From: Bacteroidaceae bacterium
Lineage (GTDB): Bacteria; Bacteroidota; Bacteroidia; Bacteroidales; Bacteroidaceae
NCBI GenBank assembly: GCA_017615835.1
Contig: JAFZZI010000031.1
Location: 23,206-87,205 of the forward strand
DNA length: 64,000 bases
Direction: 5' to 3'
Positions 17,760 through 26,162 of this stretch are shown here, piece by piece. Made by a program: the position numbers and the translations under genes. Numbering within the stretch: position 1 is the stretch's first letter; the number at the start of each line of letters is the position of its first letter. The notes beneath the pieces were generated by a model that was not told the origin of the DNA, made no database searches, and was given only the letters and a program-made list of their open reading frames with translations.

Positions 17760-19537
17760 ATCCTACCCTCTTCATCAATCAGCAGAATTGTCAGGGTACC
17801 GTCTGGAAGAAGAGGGTCGCAGTGCGAATGGCAATGCGACAGAACTGTCTTACTGAAACTCTCCAAGTATTCGGGGGGGACTATGTTCCATAAGTCACGA
17901 GCCAGAGTAATGTTACGGGCGGCAGCAACAACTCTTTCCGGGCAAGAAGACTGACGTACAAGAGAACAGACAAAATCAATATTCATTGTGCCTAGTTTAC
18001 TATGGGTGTCGAGACTGCCTTCGGCAAGTTTTACCGCCTTGCCAATCATAACTCCCATTGTTACCTGCCTTATTTTCAGATCAGCGGCAATTCTGAGTGT
18101 TTCTCCGATATAGTTGCCATAATGTACAAAAGCCTGCGGAGGAAGATCTGGATAGACAGCCTTTACGAAACGCTCGCTTCTGGCTCCTGAGTTGATAACA
18201 AGTCGGCTGGCACCTACGGCCACACATACTTCAACCTCGCGTCTTATGGCTTCGACAAATGCTTCTGACGAGAATGGAATCACAATACCCGAAGTGCCAA
18301 TTATGGATATTCCGCCGACAATCCCCAGCTTGGGGTTGAAAGTTCGCTGAGCCAGTTCCTCGCCATGAGGTACGGAAACTGTCACATCAAGACCTCCGTC
18401 ATAGATAGTTGTCAGGGCTTCAGTTATCATCTTCCGCGGTATTGGGTTGATTGCCGGCTCACCAGGTTCAATACCCAAACCTGGCAGAGTAACCCTCCCC
18501 ACTCCGCATCCCTGAAGAAAATGGATGCCTGGGGTTTTGCTGAGAGTCACGCTAACCGAAACGGTACATCCGTCAGTCACATCGGGATCGTCTCCGGCAT
18601 CTTTTACCACAGATGCCGTTGCACTGTCTTTTCCGACAATTGTACGGGAAACAGGCAGTGTCATTACTTCACCGTCAGGAATTGAAAAACTCACATCACT
18701 CTGTTCTTCGCCTGTTATCAGGGCAAGTAGAGCCGCCCGGGCTGCTGCAGTTGCACAAGCACCTGTAGTGTACCCGCTACGCAACGGGAAACAGCCCGGC
18801 AAAAGACGTTCGATCTGTTTTCGAAGCCCATGTTCCCCTGTCACAGTAATGAACGATGACGGCAGTTCTGGCCTTTTCACCGCATAAACGGGTATGCCCA
18901 ACGATGCGGCTGCTGACACTTTGCCGACAAATCCACCGGATAACCCGCTCTCTTTGGTAAGTACTGCCTGAGGCTTCAGCTCTCTCATAAGAGACTCCTC
19001 TGGTTCATCATTATGGTAAAAAACAAGATTGTCACTGTCAAAACCCTGATCCACTGCTGATTTTACCGACTCTTCACGGTCAAGAATCCTGAACCAGCAC
19101 CGGTTATTCATCCAGTATCTCTTCAATTTGCCGATTGTCTGTACACCGGTAAGTGCAAGCAAACTCTCAATACCGTCCCCTAGCAGACGTTCCACAGCGT
19201 CATCATACCCGTCGCACCAGATTACATCGTCCGTCCTTGGCGGATAGACACGTTCTACGCGTATTACGGGAACTCCCAGCATCGAAGACACCTTTTCTAC
19301 AGTATCATGTAGCCGGACAGCAAAAGGATGTGCAGCGTCAATGAGCAGACGGATGCCGTTGCTGCGGCAGAATTCTGTCAGTTCCCCGAAATCCTTGGCT
19401 CCGGTAACCTGGATTCCGTTACGGGTATCAACCTGCTGTCGTTCACCTCGGGTAGAGTAATAGAAGGTTTTGCCCGTCTGATCGGCCACCTTTGCCGCCA
19501 GCCGGCCTTCAGTAGTGCCTCCAAGTATGAGAATCAT
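17753..19537 (-). CDS. CbiJ-CbiD fusion: cobalt-precorrin-6A reductase / cobalt-precorrin-5B C1-methyltransferase
   Basis: A two-domain enzyme of the anaerobic corrin pathway. Residues 1-245 are the reductase (CbiJ/CobK): MILILGGTTEGR at the N-terminus, LLIDAAHPFA (64-73) and LALTGVQTIGKLK. From about 251 the CbiD domain begins with LRSGYTTGACATAAA and continues with VSVPHGEELAQRT and FVHYGNYIGETL. CbiD catalyses C1 methylation and CbiJ reduces the next-but-one intermediate, so the fusion joins nearby, not strictly consecutive, steps. Start and stop overlap neighbours by four and seven bases. It is the last gene of the leftward cbi run. A reading error is unlikely because both domains are complete. 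Confidence 0.95.
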   Translation of the reverse strand: MILILGGTTEGRLAAKVADQTGKTFYYSTRGERQQVDTRNGIQVTGAKDFGELTEFCRSNGIRLLIDAAHPFAVRLHDTVEKVSSMLGVPVIRVERVYPPRTDDVIWCDGYDDAVERLLGDGIESLLALTGVQTIGKLKRYWMNNRCWFRILDREESVKSAVDQGFDSDNLVFYHNDEPEESLMRELKPQAVLTKESGLSGGFVGKVSAAASLGIPVYAVKRPELPSSFITVTGEHGLRKQIERLLPGCFPLRSGYTTGACATAAARAALLALITGEEQSDVSFSIPDGEVMTLPVSRTIVGKDSATASVVKDAGDDPDVTDGCTVSVSVTLSKTPGIHFLQGCGVGRVTLPGLGIEPGEPAINPIPRKMITEALTTIYDGGLDVTVSVPHGEELAQRTFNPKLGIVGGISIIGTSGIVIPFSSEAFVEAIRREVEVCVAVGASRLVINSGARSERFVKAVYPDLPPQAFVHYGNYIGETLRIAADLKIRQVTMGVMIGKAVKLAEGSLDTHSKLGTMNIDFVCSLVRQSSCPERVVAAARNITLARDLWNIVPPEYLESFSKTVLSHCHSHCDPLLPDGTLTILLIDEEGRIY

Positions 19538-21351
19538 TTACGGAACAGATGTTTGAATTCGTGTGCGTAAAGTCTGGATAGGCCGTGGCGGTTGTCTATC
19601 GCCTCGCCAACGACAAGCAATGTAGTAAGGGTAAGATTGTTTTCCCGTACCATTCGGGCAAGATTCCGAAGCTCACCCCTGTATATGCGTTCATCCTTCC
19701 ATGTAAGCTTGTAACAAGCTGCAACGGGAGTTTCGGGTGGATAGGCTTGAAGCAACTCTTCCTGGACTTTCTCAACTATGGCGGCACTGAGGAAGATGCA
19801 CATGGTGCTGTTCGATTGTGCCAGTTTGTGCAGTTGCTCTTTTTCAGGCATTGGTGTGCGACCTTCGCCTCTCGTAAGTATTATGCTCTGGACTTTTTCG
19901 GGTATTGTAAACTGGGAGCGCAGGGCTGCGGCTGCGGCCTGGAATGAAGATATACCCGGAGTAATGTGGTATCTCATTCCATATCTGTCGAAGAATGCCA
20001 TTTGTTCCTGTATGGCTCCATAAATGCATGGGTCACCTGTATGCAGGCGGACGACAAACAATCCGCGGTCATAAAAATCCTTCATCAAGGCGAACTGCTG
20101 TTCTAAATCCATGTCGGCAGAACTGCGTACAACAGCACCTGCCTTGGCACAGAATGTCAACTCACGGGGGACCAGGCTTCCGGCATATAATATGAGATCG
20201 GCCTCTTCAAGCATATGCCTGCCCCGAACCGAAATAAGATCCGGATCACCCGGCCCTGCTCCTACAATCTCAATGCGCCCTCCCCGTACAGCACTGTTGT
20301 CAACGGTCACAGCATAAGTAAAGTCATTGCCTTTGGACAGACATCCTTTCTGTTTTTCCATTACCACCGGACCATACCCGCTACTTTTGATAGCTGTGCT
20401 TTCAGCCACACCATACAGGCCAGTTACCTGAAATGCTTTGTCTGAAGGGTTTGGTACTTGAATGTCGCATAGCTCGCCGGCTGACCATATATTCAGCTCG
20501 GTTTCAGGCCAATGCTGCTGGAGCGAACGAAGCATTGGCTCGTCGCGCTTCAGTTCTATGGTACTTATACTGCGCAGAGAAGCCGGATCATATCCAAACT
20601 TCCTTATGCAGGAATCAATATACTCAGGAATGCCGGTGGAATCGCACATCCTGCGGCAACCTATTCCAATATTAAGAACCCTGGGACGATAGAACAACGA
20701 TGGCAAAGGTGCTTCATAAATCCGCGGAGTAACAGCTATCAGAAGCTCAAAATCTTTAAAATCAATATCGGAATAGTTGTAGAAAATCCTCACGTGGTGT
20801 GGTACGCTCCTCTCGAGCCATTCAGTGCCATTGTCGCGTATGTCAAGCAGCAATGCAGTAGGACGGCAGCCTACAAACAGCGAAATTATCCGGTTCATCT
20901 CCTTTCGGGGAATCGTATATGTCCATCCGAACCTCTGACCGATTGTGTCCAGCGGCCAGAGTTCCATCGCATCGCTCTGTGTTGTAATAACAGCCGTAGC
21001 ACCCGTCGCATGGGCCAATCGGCGTGCCAGGTCGTTGGCACCTCCAATGTGCCCCGAAAGTACAGGTATTACAAACCTTCCCATACTGTCAATACACACA
21101 ACTGCAGGGTCTGTGTATTTGTCTCTGACATATGGCGCTATGCTGCGGACGCATATCCCGAGCGCTCCTATGAATACGATCTGTCCGAATTCATGAAAGC
21201 GCTGTCTCATCAGCAGCTGGTATGAATCGATGTGCGTACACCCTTCAGCATCAGTTGCAGAAAATATTTCAGCTTCATCAAGCTCATGACTCACACTTCG
21301 CGCAAGTGGAAGTGAAGTTCCGGTAACAAGCACTATTGCAGACTGTTTCAT
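19534..21351 (-). CDS. CbiG-CbiF fusion: cobalt-precorrin-5A hydrolase / cobalt-precorrin-4 C11-methyltransferase
   Basis: 605 residues. The N-terminal part (1-345) is CbiG, with VFIGALGICVRSIAPYV (59-75) and VIPVLSGHIGGANDLARRL (94-112), the signatures of the delta-lactone-opening enzyme. From about 358 the SAM-dependent methyltransferase CbiF begins with IEIVGAGPGDPDLISVRG and has LHTGDPCIYGA and ITPGISSFQAAAA. The two are consecutive steps (C11 methylation, then ring opening), so the fusion may channel an unstable intermediate. It overlaps both flanking cbi genes by four bases (ATGA type), implying one polycistronic message. Confidence 0.95.
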   Translation of the reverse strand: MKQSAIVLVTGTSLPLARSVSHELDEAEIFSATDAEGCTHIDSYQLLMRQRFHEFGQIVFIGALGICVRSIAPYVRDKYTDPAVVCIDSMGRFVIPVLSGHIGGANDLARRLAHATGATAVITTQSDAMELWPLDTIGQRFGWTYTIPRKEMNRIISLFVGCRPTALLLDIRDNGTEWLERSVPHHVRIFYNYSDIDFKDFELLIAVTPRIYEAPLPSLFYRPRVLNIGIGCRRMCDSTGIPEYIDSCIRKFGYDPASLRSISTIELKRDEPMLRSLQQHWPETELNIWSAGELCDIQVPNPSDKAFQVTGLYGVAESTAIKSSGYGPVVMEKQKGCLSKGNDFTYAVTVDNSAVRGGRIEIVGAGPGDPDLISVRGRHMLEEADLILYAGSLVPRELTFCAKAGAVVRSSADMDLEQQFALMKDFYDRGLFVVRLHTGDPCIYGAIQEQMAFFDRYGMRYHITPGISSFQAAAAALRSQFTIPEKVQSIILTRGEGRTPMPEKEQLHKLAQSNSTMCIFLSAAIVEKVQEELLQAYPPETPVAACYKLTWKDERIYRGELRNLARMVRENNLTLTTLLVVGEAIDNRHGLSRLYAHEFKHLFRK

Positions 21352-22538
21352 TCAGCTTTCATTATTTCAATTGGATTGTGGTCATCAACTGCCACCCTTA
21401 TACATCCGGTTATCTTTCGCCCCACGGCCGAAACGCCTTCTGCAAACAATGCCTGACTCTGCTCTGAAACAGAATTGAAGACTATTACACCTCCCGGCAT
21501 AAGCACTTTGTCAATAACCCCTATCATTTCGGCAAGTAAACCTCCGTGTCCACCGATAAATACTGCGTCTGGGCGCGGGTAACTGTCGAGAGACAGTTCC
21601 ATGAAATCTCCCTCAACTGCGGTAATGCCCGGAGTTCCGAACCGGATGCTGTTTGCAGTCATCAGTTCCATCCCCTGAGGTCTCTTTTCAAAGGCTGTAA
21701 TGTCTAGATGAGGGAATCTCAGTTTTGCTTCAATAGATACGGAACCGGTACAGAAGCCAATATCCCAGAATGAATTGCGGCTTCCGAGATCCAGCATGCT
21801 GAGCACAGCAAGACGCACAGGCATTTTAGTAATCATTCTTGTGCGGCCTTCAAGCAAAGCAAAAGAGCTGTCGGGTATTCCAAAAGGGATTTGTCTTGAC
21901 GATGTCTGCCGCAAGATGACGCAATTTGGATATCTGAAATTCATTCCGACAGTATCAGCAAGGGTCATGGTTCGGACACGCTCCGATATGCCGTTGCCCA
22001 GCGATTCTCCCACTGAAACCTCATAGTTGTCATAGCCATACTGAAGCATGCGCCGGGCAATTGAATCAGGTGTCTTACTACTGTCAGTAAGCACCCCTAT
22101 CAATTTCTCACCTTGAATGAGGGCTGTATCCAATCCCTTCCACAGACGTCCGGTAAGAGAAACTGAACGCATGTCCTGATAAGGGAGCAGCAGCCTGTGG
22201 GCCAGCATCTGAAGTGAATTGAAATAGGGATAGACATGAACCTCGGCATCAGGCATTTCACGCATTACTGTCGAGGCAAAGCCATAAAACAACGGATCCC
22301 CCGATGCAAAAACGATGATTGCGGGATGTAAAGAATACTCGGTGAACACGTCGTTCAATGGGACTCTGATCTCAATCCATTCCGAGTCTTCGGGAAGCAG
22401 GCGGGCTACAAGTTCATGGTGTCTTTTACCACCGGAGAACACCCTGCCGCCGGCTATTAAATCCATAGCCTCACCCGACAACTCCTTTGAAGGATCATCG
22501 CTTATGCCAATAATATGTATCACCTGTCTAGACATCAC
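21348..22538 (-). CDS. CbiE-CbiT fusion (CobL-like): cobalt-precorrin-7 C5 and -6B C15 methyltransferase/decarboxylase
   Basis: 396 residues. CbiE (1-205) shows VIHIIGISDD, FSGGKRHHEL and FASGDPLFYGF, typical of the tetrapyrrole methylase fold. CbiT (about 217-396) has TKMPVRLAVLSML and the SAM loop WDIGFCTGSVSIE (258-270), where most relatives read GAGTG. It methylates C5 and C15 and removes the acetate side chain on ring C. This fusion is also the normal state in the aerobic enzyme CobL. It overlaps the cbiH-cbiC gene by eleven bases and the cbiG-cbiF gene by four. Confidence 0.95.
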   Translation of the reverse strand: MMSRQVIHIIGISDDPSKELSGEAMDLIAGGRVFSGGKRHHELVARLLPEDSEWIEIRVPLNDVFTEYSLHPAIIVFASGDPLFYGFASTVMREMPDAEVHVYPYFNSLQMLAHRLLLPYQDMRSVSLTGRLWKGLDTALIQGEKLIGVLTDSSKTPDSIARRMLQYGYDNYEVSVGESLGNGISERVRTMTLADTVGMNFRYPNCVILRQTSSRQIPFGIPDSSFALLEGRTRMITKMPVRLAVLSMLDLGSRNSFWDIGFCTGSVSIEAKLRFPHLDITAFEKRPQGMELMTANSIRFGTPGITAVEGDFMELSLDSYPRPDAVFIGGHGGLLAEMIGVIDKVLMPGGVIVFNSVSEQSQALFAEGVSAVGRKITGCIRVAVDDHNPIEIMKAE

Positions 22539-23934
22539 GACCTGGTTTCAGTTGTCCTGCGTCATCAAACGTCAGAATCGAATTCACCAGAGTTGCAGCC
22601 AGAGTGCTTCCACCTTTACGGCCCTCCACAATAATTTTGGGAGTAGTGGTGAAAGACTTGACCATATACTTGCTCTCAAGGACATGAATAAAGCCGACCG
22701 GTGCCGCTATAATGCCACATGGATGGGCTTTACCCTTACGCATAAGATCACACAGTTCCATCAGCGCGGTCGGGGCATTGCCAAAGACATACAAAGCATC
22801 GGGATGCTCTTCCACTGCCATGCGGATCCCGGCCTGTGCACGGGTAATGCCTTTCTCCCGTGTCATTTGTGAGGTCCCGGAATCTGACAGATAGCATCTC
22901 ACTTCGAGCCCAAGACGTTCAACTGCTCCCTTTCGTATTCCTGAGGCAACCATAGTGACATCTGTTATTATAGTCCTGCAGACACCACCAGCCAACAGGC
23001 TATGCAATTTCTCTACAACTCCTTCATCTGAATATAGAAGATCCTGCATCTCGAAGTCTGCGGTAGTGTGGATGGCATGAAGCAGAGCCCACTTATGTCC
23101 AAGAGGCAGTTCTCTATTCTTCAACATTCCCTGAATGGTCAGGAAACTCTTTATCATGATGTTCTGGCCAATTCCTACGTCTTTTATTGTCTGTTCTCTG
23201 TAGTAACCCCTTGGGGTAATGAAGTGCCCGTTCCAGTTATATGAAGTCGAATTACCGATGAGAACGATGGTAAACATGTCTATTTGTTCTGGGTCAAACT
23301 CTGAGAGAGTTGTAATGACAGACTTCTCTTCAGAACGACCGGCCTGACGGACATATCCTACAGGAGTATCTGCCTTGCGCTCACGCATGAAAATCTCCTT
23401 AAGTCTGTAGAGTTGCCAGTAGCGTCCGTTGCTCTTGGGATTGTAGACCGCTGTGATAAAATCAGCAGATGCAGCCGCCTTGATACGTTTCTCAATGGAT
23501 TCCCATGGAGTCATAAGATCGGACAATGATATCACGCAGAAATCATGCCCCACAGGAGCGCCAAGTAATGAAGCTGCCTTCTGAAAGGCACTTATACCCG
23601 GCAGAACAGTTACTTCAACTTTGCTGTCGAGTTCACGCTGCATCTCAAATACCAGCGGAGCCATTCCGTAAATACCTGAATCGCCTGAACTTACGACACA
23701 GACCTTCTTGCCCTTCTCAGCATGCTGAAAAGCCTGGAGAGCACGGTCACGTTCGTGCAGCATGCCTGTGTCAATACATTCGGCACCGGCAGGAATCCAT
23801 GGTCTGATATACTCGAAATAACGGCTGTAGCCTATTACAACGTCGCTGTTTCCTAGTGCATCCACCACAGCAGGCGTAATGTCACCGGATGAGCCTGGAC
23901 CGATACCGGCTACAACAATATGTCCTTTTACCAT
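22528..23934 (-). CDS. CbiH-CbiC fusion: cobalt-precorrin-3 C17-methyltransferase / cobalt-precorrin-8 methylmutase
   Basis: 468 residues. The N-terminal CbiH/CobJ part (1-245) carries IVVAGIGPGSSGDITPAV, VSSGDSGIYGMA and VLPGISAFQKAA, and performs the ring-contracting C17 methylation. The C-terminal part (about 255-468) is CbiC/CobH, with the catalytic His in HTTADFE (His289), TDVTMVASGI, and GNAPTALMEL. The enzymes act at opposite ends of the ring-formation route, so this fusion does not join neighbouring steps. It is the first of four two-domain cbi genes in the leftward run and lies 56 bases downstream of a flavoprotein gene. No cobalamin riboswitch is visible in front of it. Confidence 0.94.
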   Translation of the reverse strand: MVKGHIVVAGIGPGSSGDITPAVVDALGNSDVVIGYSRYFEYIRPWIPAGAECIDTGMLHERDRALQAFQHAEKGKKVCVVSSGDSGIYGMAPLVFEMQRELDSKVEVTVLPGISAFQKAASLLGAPVGHDFCVISLSDLMTPWESIEKRIKAAASADFITAVYNPKSNGRYWQLYRLKEIFMRERKADTPVGYVRQAGRSEEKSVITTLSEFDPEQIDMFTIVLIGNSTSYNWNGHFITPRGYYREQTIKDVGIGQNIMIKSFLTIQGMLKNRELPLGHKWALLHAIHTTADFEMQDLLYSDEGVVEKLHSLLAGGVCRTIITDVTMVASGIRKGAVERLGLEVRCYLSDSGTSQMTREKGITRAQAGIRMAVEEHPDALYVFGNAPTALMELCDLMRKGKAHPCGIIAAPVGFIHVLESKYMVKSFTTTPKIIVEGRKGGSTLAATLVNSILTFDDAGQLKPGRDV

Positions 23935-23990
23935 CAGTTTCTCTTTATTATACGCTAGTGTATGCGGCTTTTCTGTTCAGAAGGAGCAGT

Positions 23991-24692
23991 TCACAGACGC
24001 TTGAGCATGTAAGCCATATTGTCGGCAAGGGTACGCATAGTCTGCAGGCCCTCGGCATCCTTTTCAATATCCCCCGGAGTCAAGCCATATCCTATGTTCC
24101 AGTACTGTGATGTCACAATAGGCATGTTCAACATCTGGAATGGCATCTGTAACGTCTGGAATGATGCGGTAGCTCCACCACGACGGCAGACAGTAACGGC
24201 TGCGGCAGGCTTCCGCTGCATGTATGCGCCTCCGGAATATGCCATGCGCTGAAGCAAAGACAACACCTGCCCTGCAGGAACACCGTAATAAACCGGTGAG
24301 CCGACAATCAGGGCGTCAGACTCTTTCATCTTGGCTATTACCGAATTGCATATGTCATCGTCAAAAACACACTTGCCCAGACCTTTCGCATGGCATTGTC
24401 CGCATGCCACGCATCCCCTGACAGGTTTTGTGCCTATCTGGACAATCTCTGAATGAATGCTGTTCTTCTCAAGTTGCGATGCTATCTCCTGAAGCATGCG
24501 GTTGGTGTTTCCGTTCGCACGGGGACTTCCATTTATCAGTAGTACTTTCATATCACCTTCTTTGTCAGAAACATGCGAGTTCATCGCATTTATACCAGAT
24601 ATACCGACAGCAGTGGCAGCTGCCGCAGCTCCCATATACTTGATAGCTTCCCTTCTAGTAATATCTCCCATTTCGTTTGGTTTTACTGTCAA
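23991..24692 (-). CDS. Iron-sulfur flavoprotein / NAD(P)H-dependent FMN reductase family, Tat-like leader
   Basis: 233 residues. MTVKPNEMGDITRREAIKYMG followed by an Ala-rich stretch is a twin-arginine-type leader (Arg13-Arg14). The body from Met48 starts MKVLLINGSPRANGNTNRM, the flavin-binding loop of the flavodoxin-like reductases, and has the compact cysteine motif C-x2-C-x2-C-x7-C at Cys94, 97, 100 and 108, as in Isf-type iron-sulfur flavoproteins. SPVYYGVPAG is the second flavin loop. An internal ATG (24551) preceded by GAAGGTGAT could give a leaderless cytoplasmic form of 186 residues. It stands directly upstream of the cbi genes, so it could supply electrons for cobalt or corrinoid reduction, but that is inference. 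Confidence 0.85.
   Translation of the reverse strand: MTVKPNEMGDITRREAIKYMGAAAAATAVGISGINAMNSHVSDKEGDMKVLLINGSPRANGNTNRMLQEIASQLEKNSIHSEIVQIGTKPVRGCVACGQCHAKGLGKCVFDDDICNSVIAKMKESDALIVGSPVYYGVPAGQVLSLLQRMAYSGGAYMQRKPAAAVTVCRRGGATASFQTLQMPFQMLNMPIVTSQYWNIGYGLTPGDIEKDAEGLQTMRTLADNMAYMLKRL
24549..24560 (-). promoter_or_regulatory. Possible internal ribosome-binding site and start in the flavoprotein gene
   Basis: On the minus strand GAAGGTGAT runs directly into ATG at 24551. The Shine-Dalgarno-like AAGG is unusually good for this phylum, and the ATG is at the place where leaderless family members begin. It could produce a cytoplasmic isoform beside the Tat-targeted one. Confidence 0.4.
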
Positions 24693-24720
24693 ATGAGAAC
24701 ATGTCTGTCAGTACCTTCTA

Positions 24721-24764
24721 TCTGAAAGGTTGCCACCATTTGAAAAACGGTGGCAACCTTCAGA
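24721..24764. terminator. Long stem-loop between flavoprotein and EF-loop protein genes
   Basis: Near-perfect inverted repeat: TCTGAAAGGTTGCCACC (24721-24737) with GGTGGCAACCTTCAGA (24749-24764), one bulged A and an 11-base loop. It would terminate or punctuate leftward transcription after the gene ending at 24785, but no clear U-tract follows, so partial termination or mRNA stabilisation is possible. Confidence 0.6.
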
Positions 24765-24784
24765 AATACCGGATTACCGTATTG

Positions 24785-25240
24785 TTACTTTTTAAGGAAC
24801 TTGCCCAAAATGCTCCCTGCAGCTCCTAGCAGACCACCACCGGAATTACCTCCTGTAAGAGAAATCAGGATGTCGTTCAAATCGACATCACCGTCACCAT
24901 CCCTGTCCTTGATGAAACCGGAGAGATTGCCCAGAATTCCCGGGATGAGCGCTGATACAGCATTTCCAGTATCTTTGGTCAAACCAAGTCCGGAGATTTT
25001 TTTTGCAAATATAGATCCTGCAAGGGCTGTTATCGGACTGGAAGCTGCTTTCGTGCCACCAGTCAACAAAGACTTGATCTGGTCGATGCCGCCCGATTTT
25101 GCAGCTGTCTGTGTAAGACTGCCCAGAATAGAATCAGACAAACCGCTGAGGACGGTACTCCTGATGCTTGAGGGGATATCAATCTTCCCTGCGGAAGAAT
25201 TCACCTGCTGCATGATGATGTCACTGATTGATAATGCCAT
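24785..25240 (-). CDS. Small Gly/Ser/Leu-rich protein with a single EF-hand-like loop (DUF937-like)
   Basis: 151 residues, no signal peptide. Most of it is helical and rich in Ser, Gly, Leu and Ile, resembling DUF937-type proteins, though I hold that family name loosely. Residues 112-123 read DRDGDGDVDLND, a canonical calcium-binding loop with acidic residues at positions 1, 3, 5, 9 and 12, as in dockerin-type repeats. The C-terminus is glycine-rich and ends GKFLKK. It follows the zinc metallopeptidase gene by 24 bases on the same strand, so the two may be co-expressed. The function is unknown. Confidence 0.8.
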   Translation of the reverse strand: MALSISDIIMQQVNSSAGKIDIPSSIRSTVLSGLSDSILGSLTQTAAKSGGIDQIKSLLTGGTKAASSPITALAGSIFAKKISGLGLTKDTGNAVSALIPGILGNLSGFIKDRDGDGDVDLNDILISLTGGNSGGGLLGAAGSILGKFLKK

Positions 25241-25264
25241 AGCTGTAAAGAATTAAATTAGTTA

Positions 25265-26128
25265 TTAAAGCGATGAATATGTACCTGAGAATGTGTCTCC
25301 CTGTCTGATATCGCCCGTGGATATACCCTTTTTTAGCCACCTTGAGCGCTGTGCCGAGGTACCGTGATTGAATGTTTCGGGCATGGTGCGTCCGTAGGCT
25401 TTCTTCTGCAGATAGTCATCACCTATCTTTGCAGCCACGGCAAGTCCTTCGTCAATATCACCCTCCTCGAGCGAACCAAACATCTTGTTGTCGTTGTGCG
25501 CCCAGACACCTGCATAGAAATCAGCCTGCAATTCAAGACGAACACTCAACTGGTTGCTCTGTTCCTTGCTGACTCTGGACATCTGCTGGTGTACTTGGCT
25601 CAAGGTTCCAAGCAGATACTGTACATGGTGCCCTACCTCATGGGCAATGACGTATGCATAGGCAAAATCACCGTCTGCCCCAATTTCCTTCTTCATTGAT
25701 GTGAAAAAAGAGAGGTCAATGTAAACACACTGATCGGCACTATTGTAGAAGGGCCCCATGTCTGAGCTCGCAACACCAGATGATGTCTGAACCCTGCCTG
25801 AATAGAGGACAAGCTTTGGCGGATCGTATGTTTTGCCGTACTGCCGGAATATCTTGGTCCAAACATCTTCTGTACCTGCAAGTATTTTTTTTGAGAATGA
25901 TGCCAACTCCTCTTCTTCCGGAGTCGGAGTCCAATCAGAGCCTACTGCCGTAGTGCCACCCATCTGACTGGCCATCTCCATCACGTCACTGGGATTGCCT
26001 CCGAACAGCAGTGTCAACAAACCGATTATCAGGAGGCCTCCAATTCCTACGCCACCGACAGTCTTTCCCATAGAAGCTCCTCTGCGGTCATCCACGTTCG
26101 AGCTTTCCCTTCTTCCGTCAAGTTTCAT
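25265..26128 (-). CDS. Neutral zinc metallopeptidase, YpfJ family
   Basis: 287 residues. After a short basic N-terminus there is one membrane segment (about 25-42, GGVGIGGLLIIGLLTLLF), then a periplasm-facing catalytic domain with the zinc motif HEVGHH (His163, Glu164, His167). ELQADFYAGVWAH later in the chain holds a probable third metal ligand. TPEEEELASFSKKIL and GPFYNSADQCVYIDLSF are typical of the family. The physiological substrate is not known for this family. It lies between an unknown secreted protein and the small EF-loop protein, all leftward and closely spaced. Confidence 0.93.
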   Translation of the reverse strand: MKLDGRRESSNVDDRRGASMGKTVGGVGIGGLLIIGLLTLLFGGNPSDVMEMASQMGGTTAVGSDWTPTPEEEELASFSKKILAGTEDVWTKIFRQYGKTYDPPKLVLYSGRVQTSSGVASSDMGPFYNSADQCVYIDLSFFTSMKKEIGADGDFAYAYVIAHEVGHHVQYLLGTLSQVHQQMSRVSKEQSNQLSVRLELQADFYAGVWAHNDNKMFGSLEEGDIDEGLAVAAKIGDDYLQKKAYGRTMPETFNHGTSAQRSRWLKKGISTGDIRQGDTFSGTYSSL

Positions 26129-26162
26129 TTTTTATATGCTATTTTATAGTTTAATATACAGG

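Noticed and set aside
23935-23990. A second cobalamin riboswitch in front of the cbiH-cbiC gene
   Set aside because: The 56 bases contain none of the conserved B12 box or core sequences, and neither does the region upstream of the flavoprotein gene.
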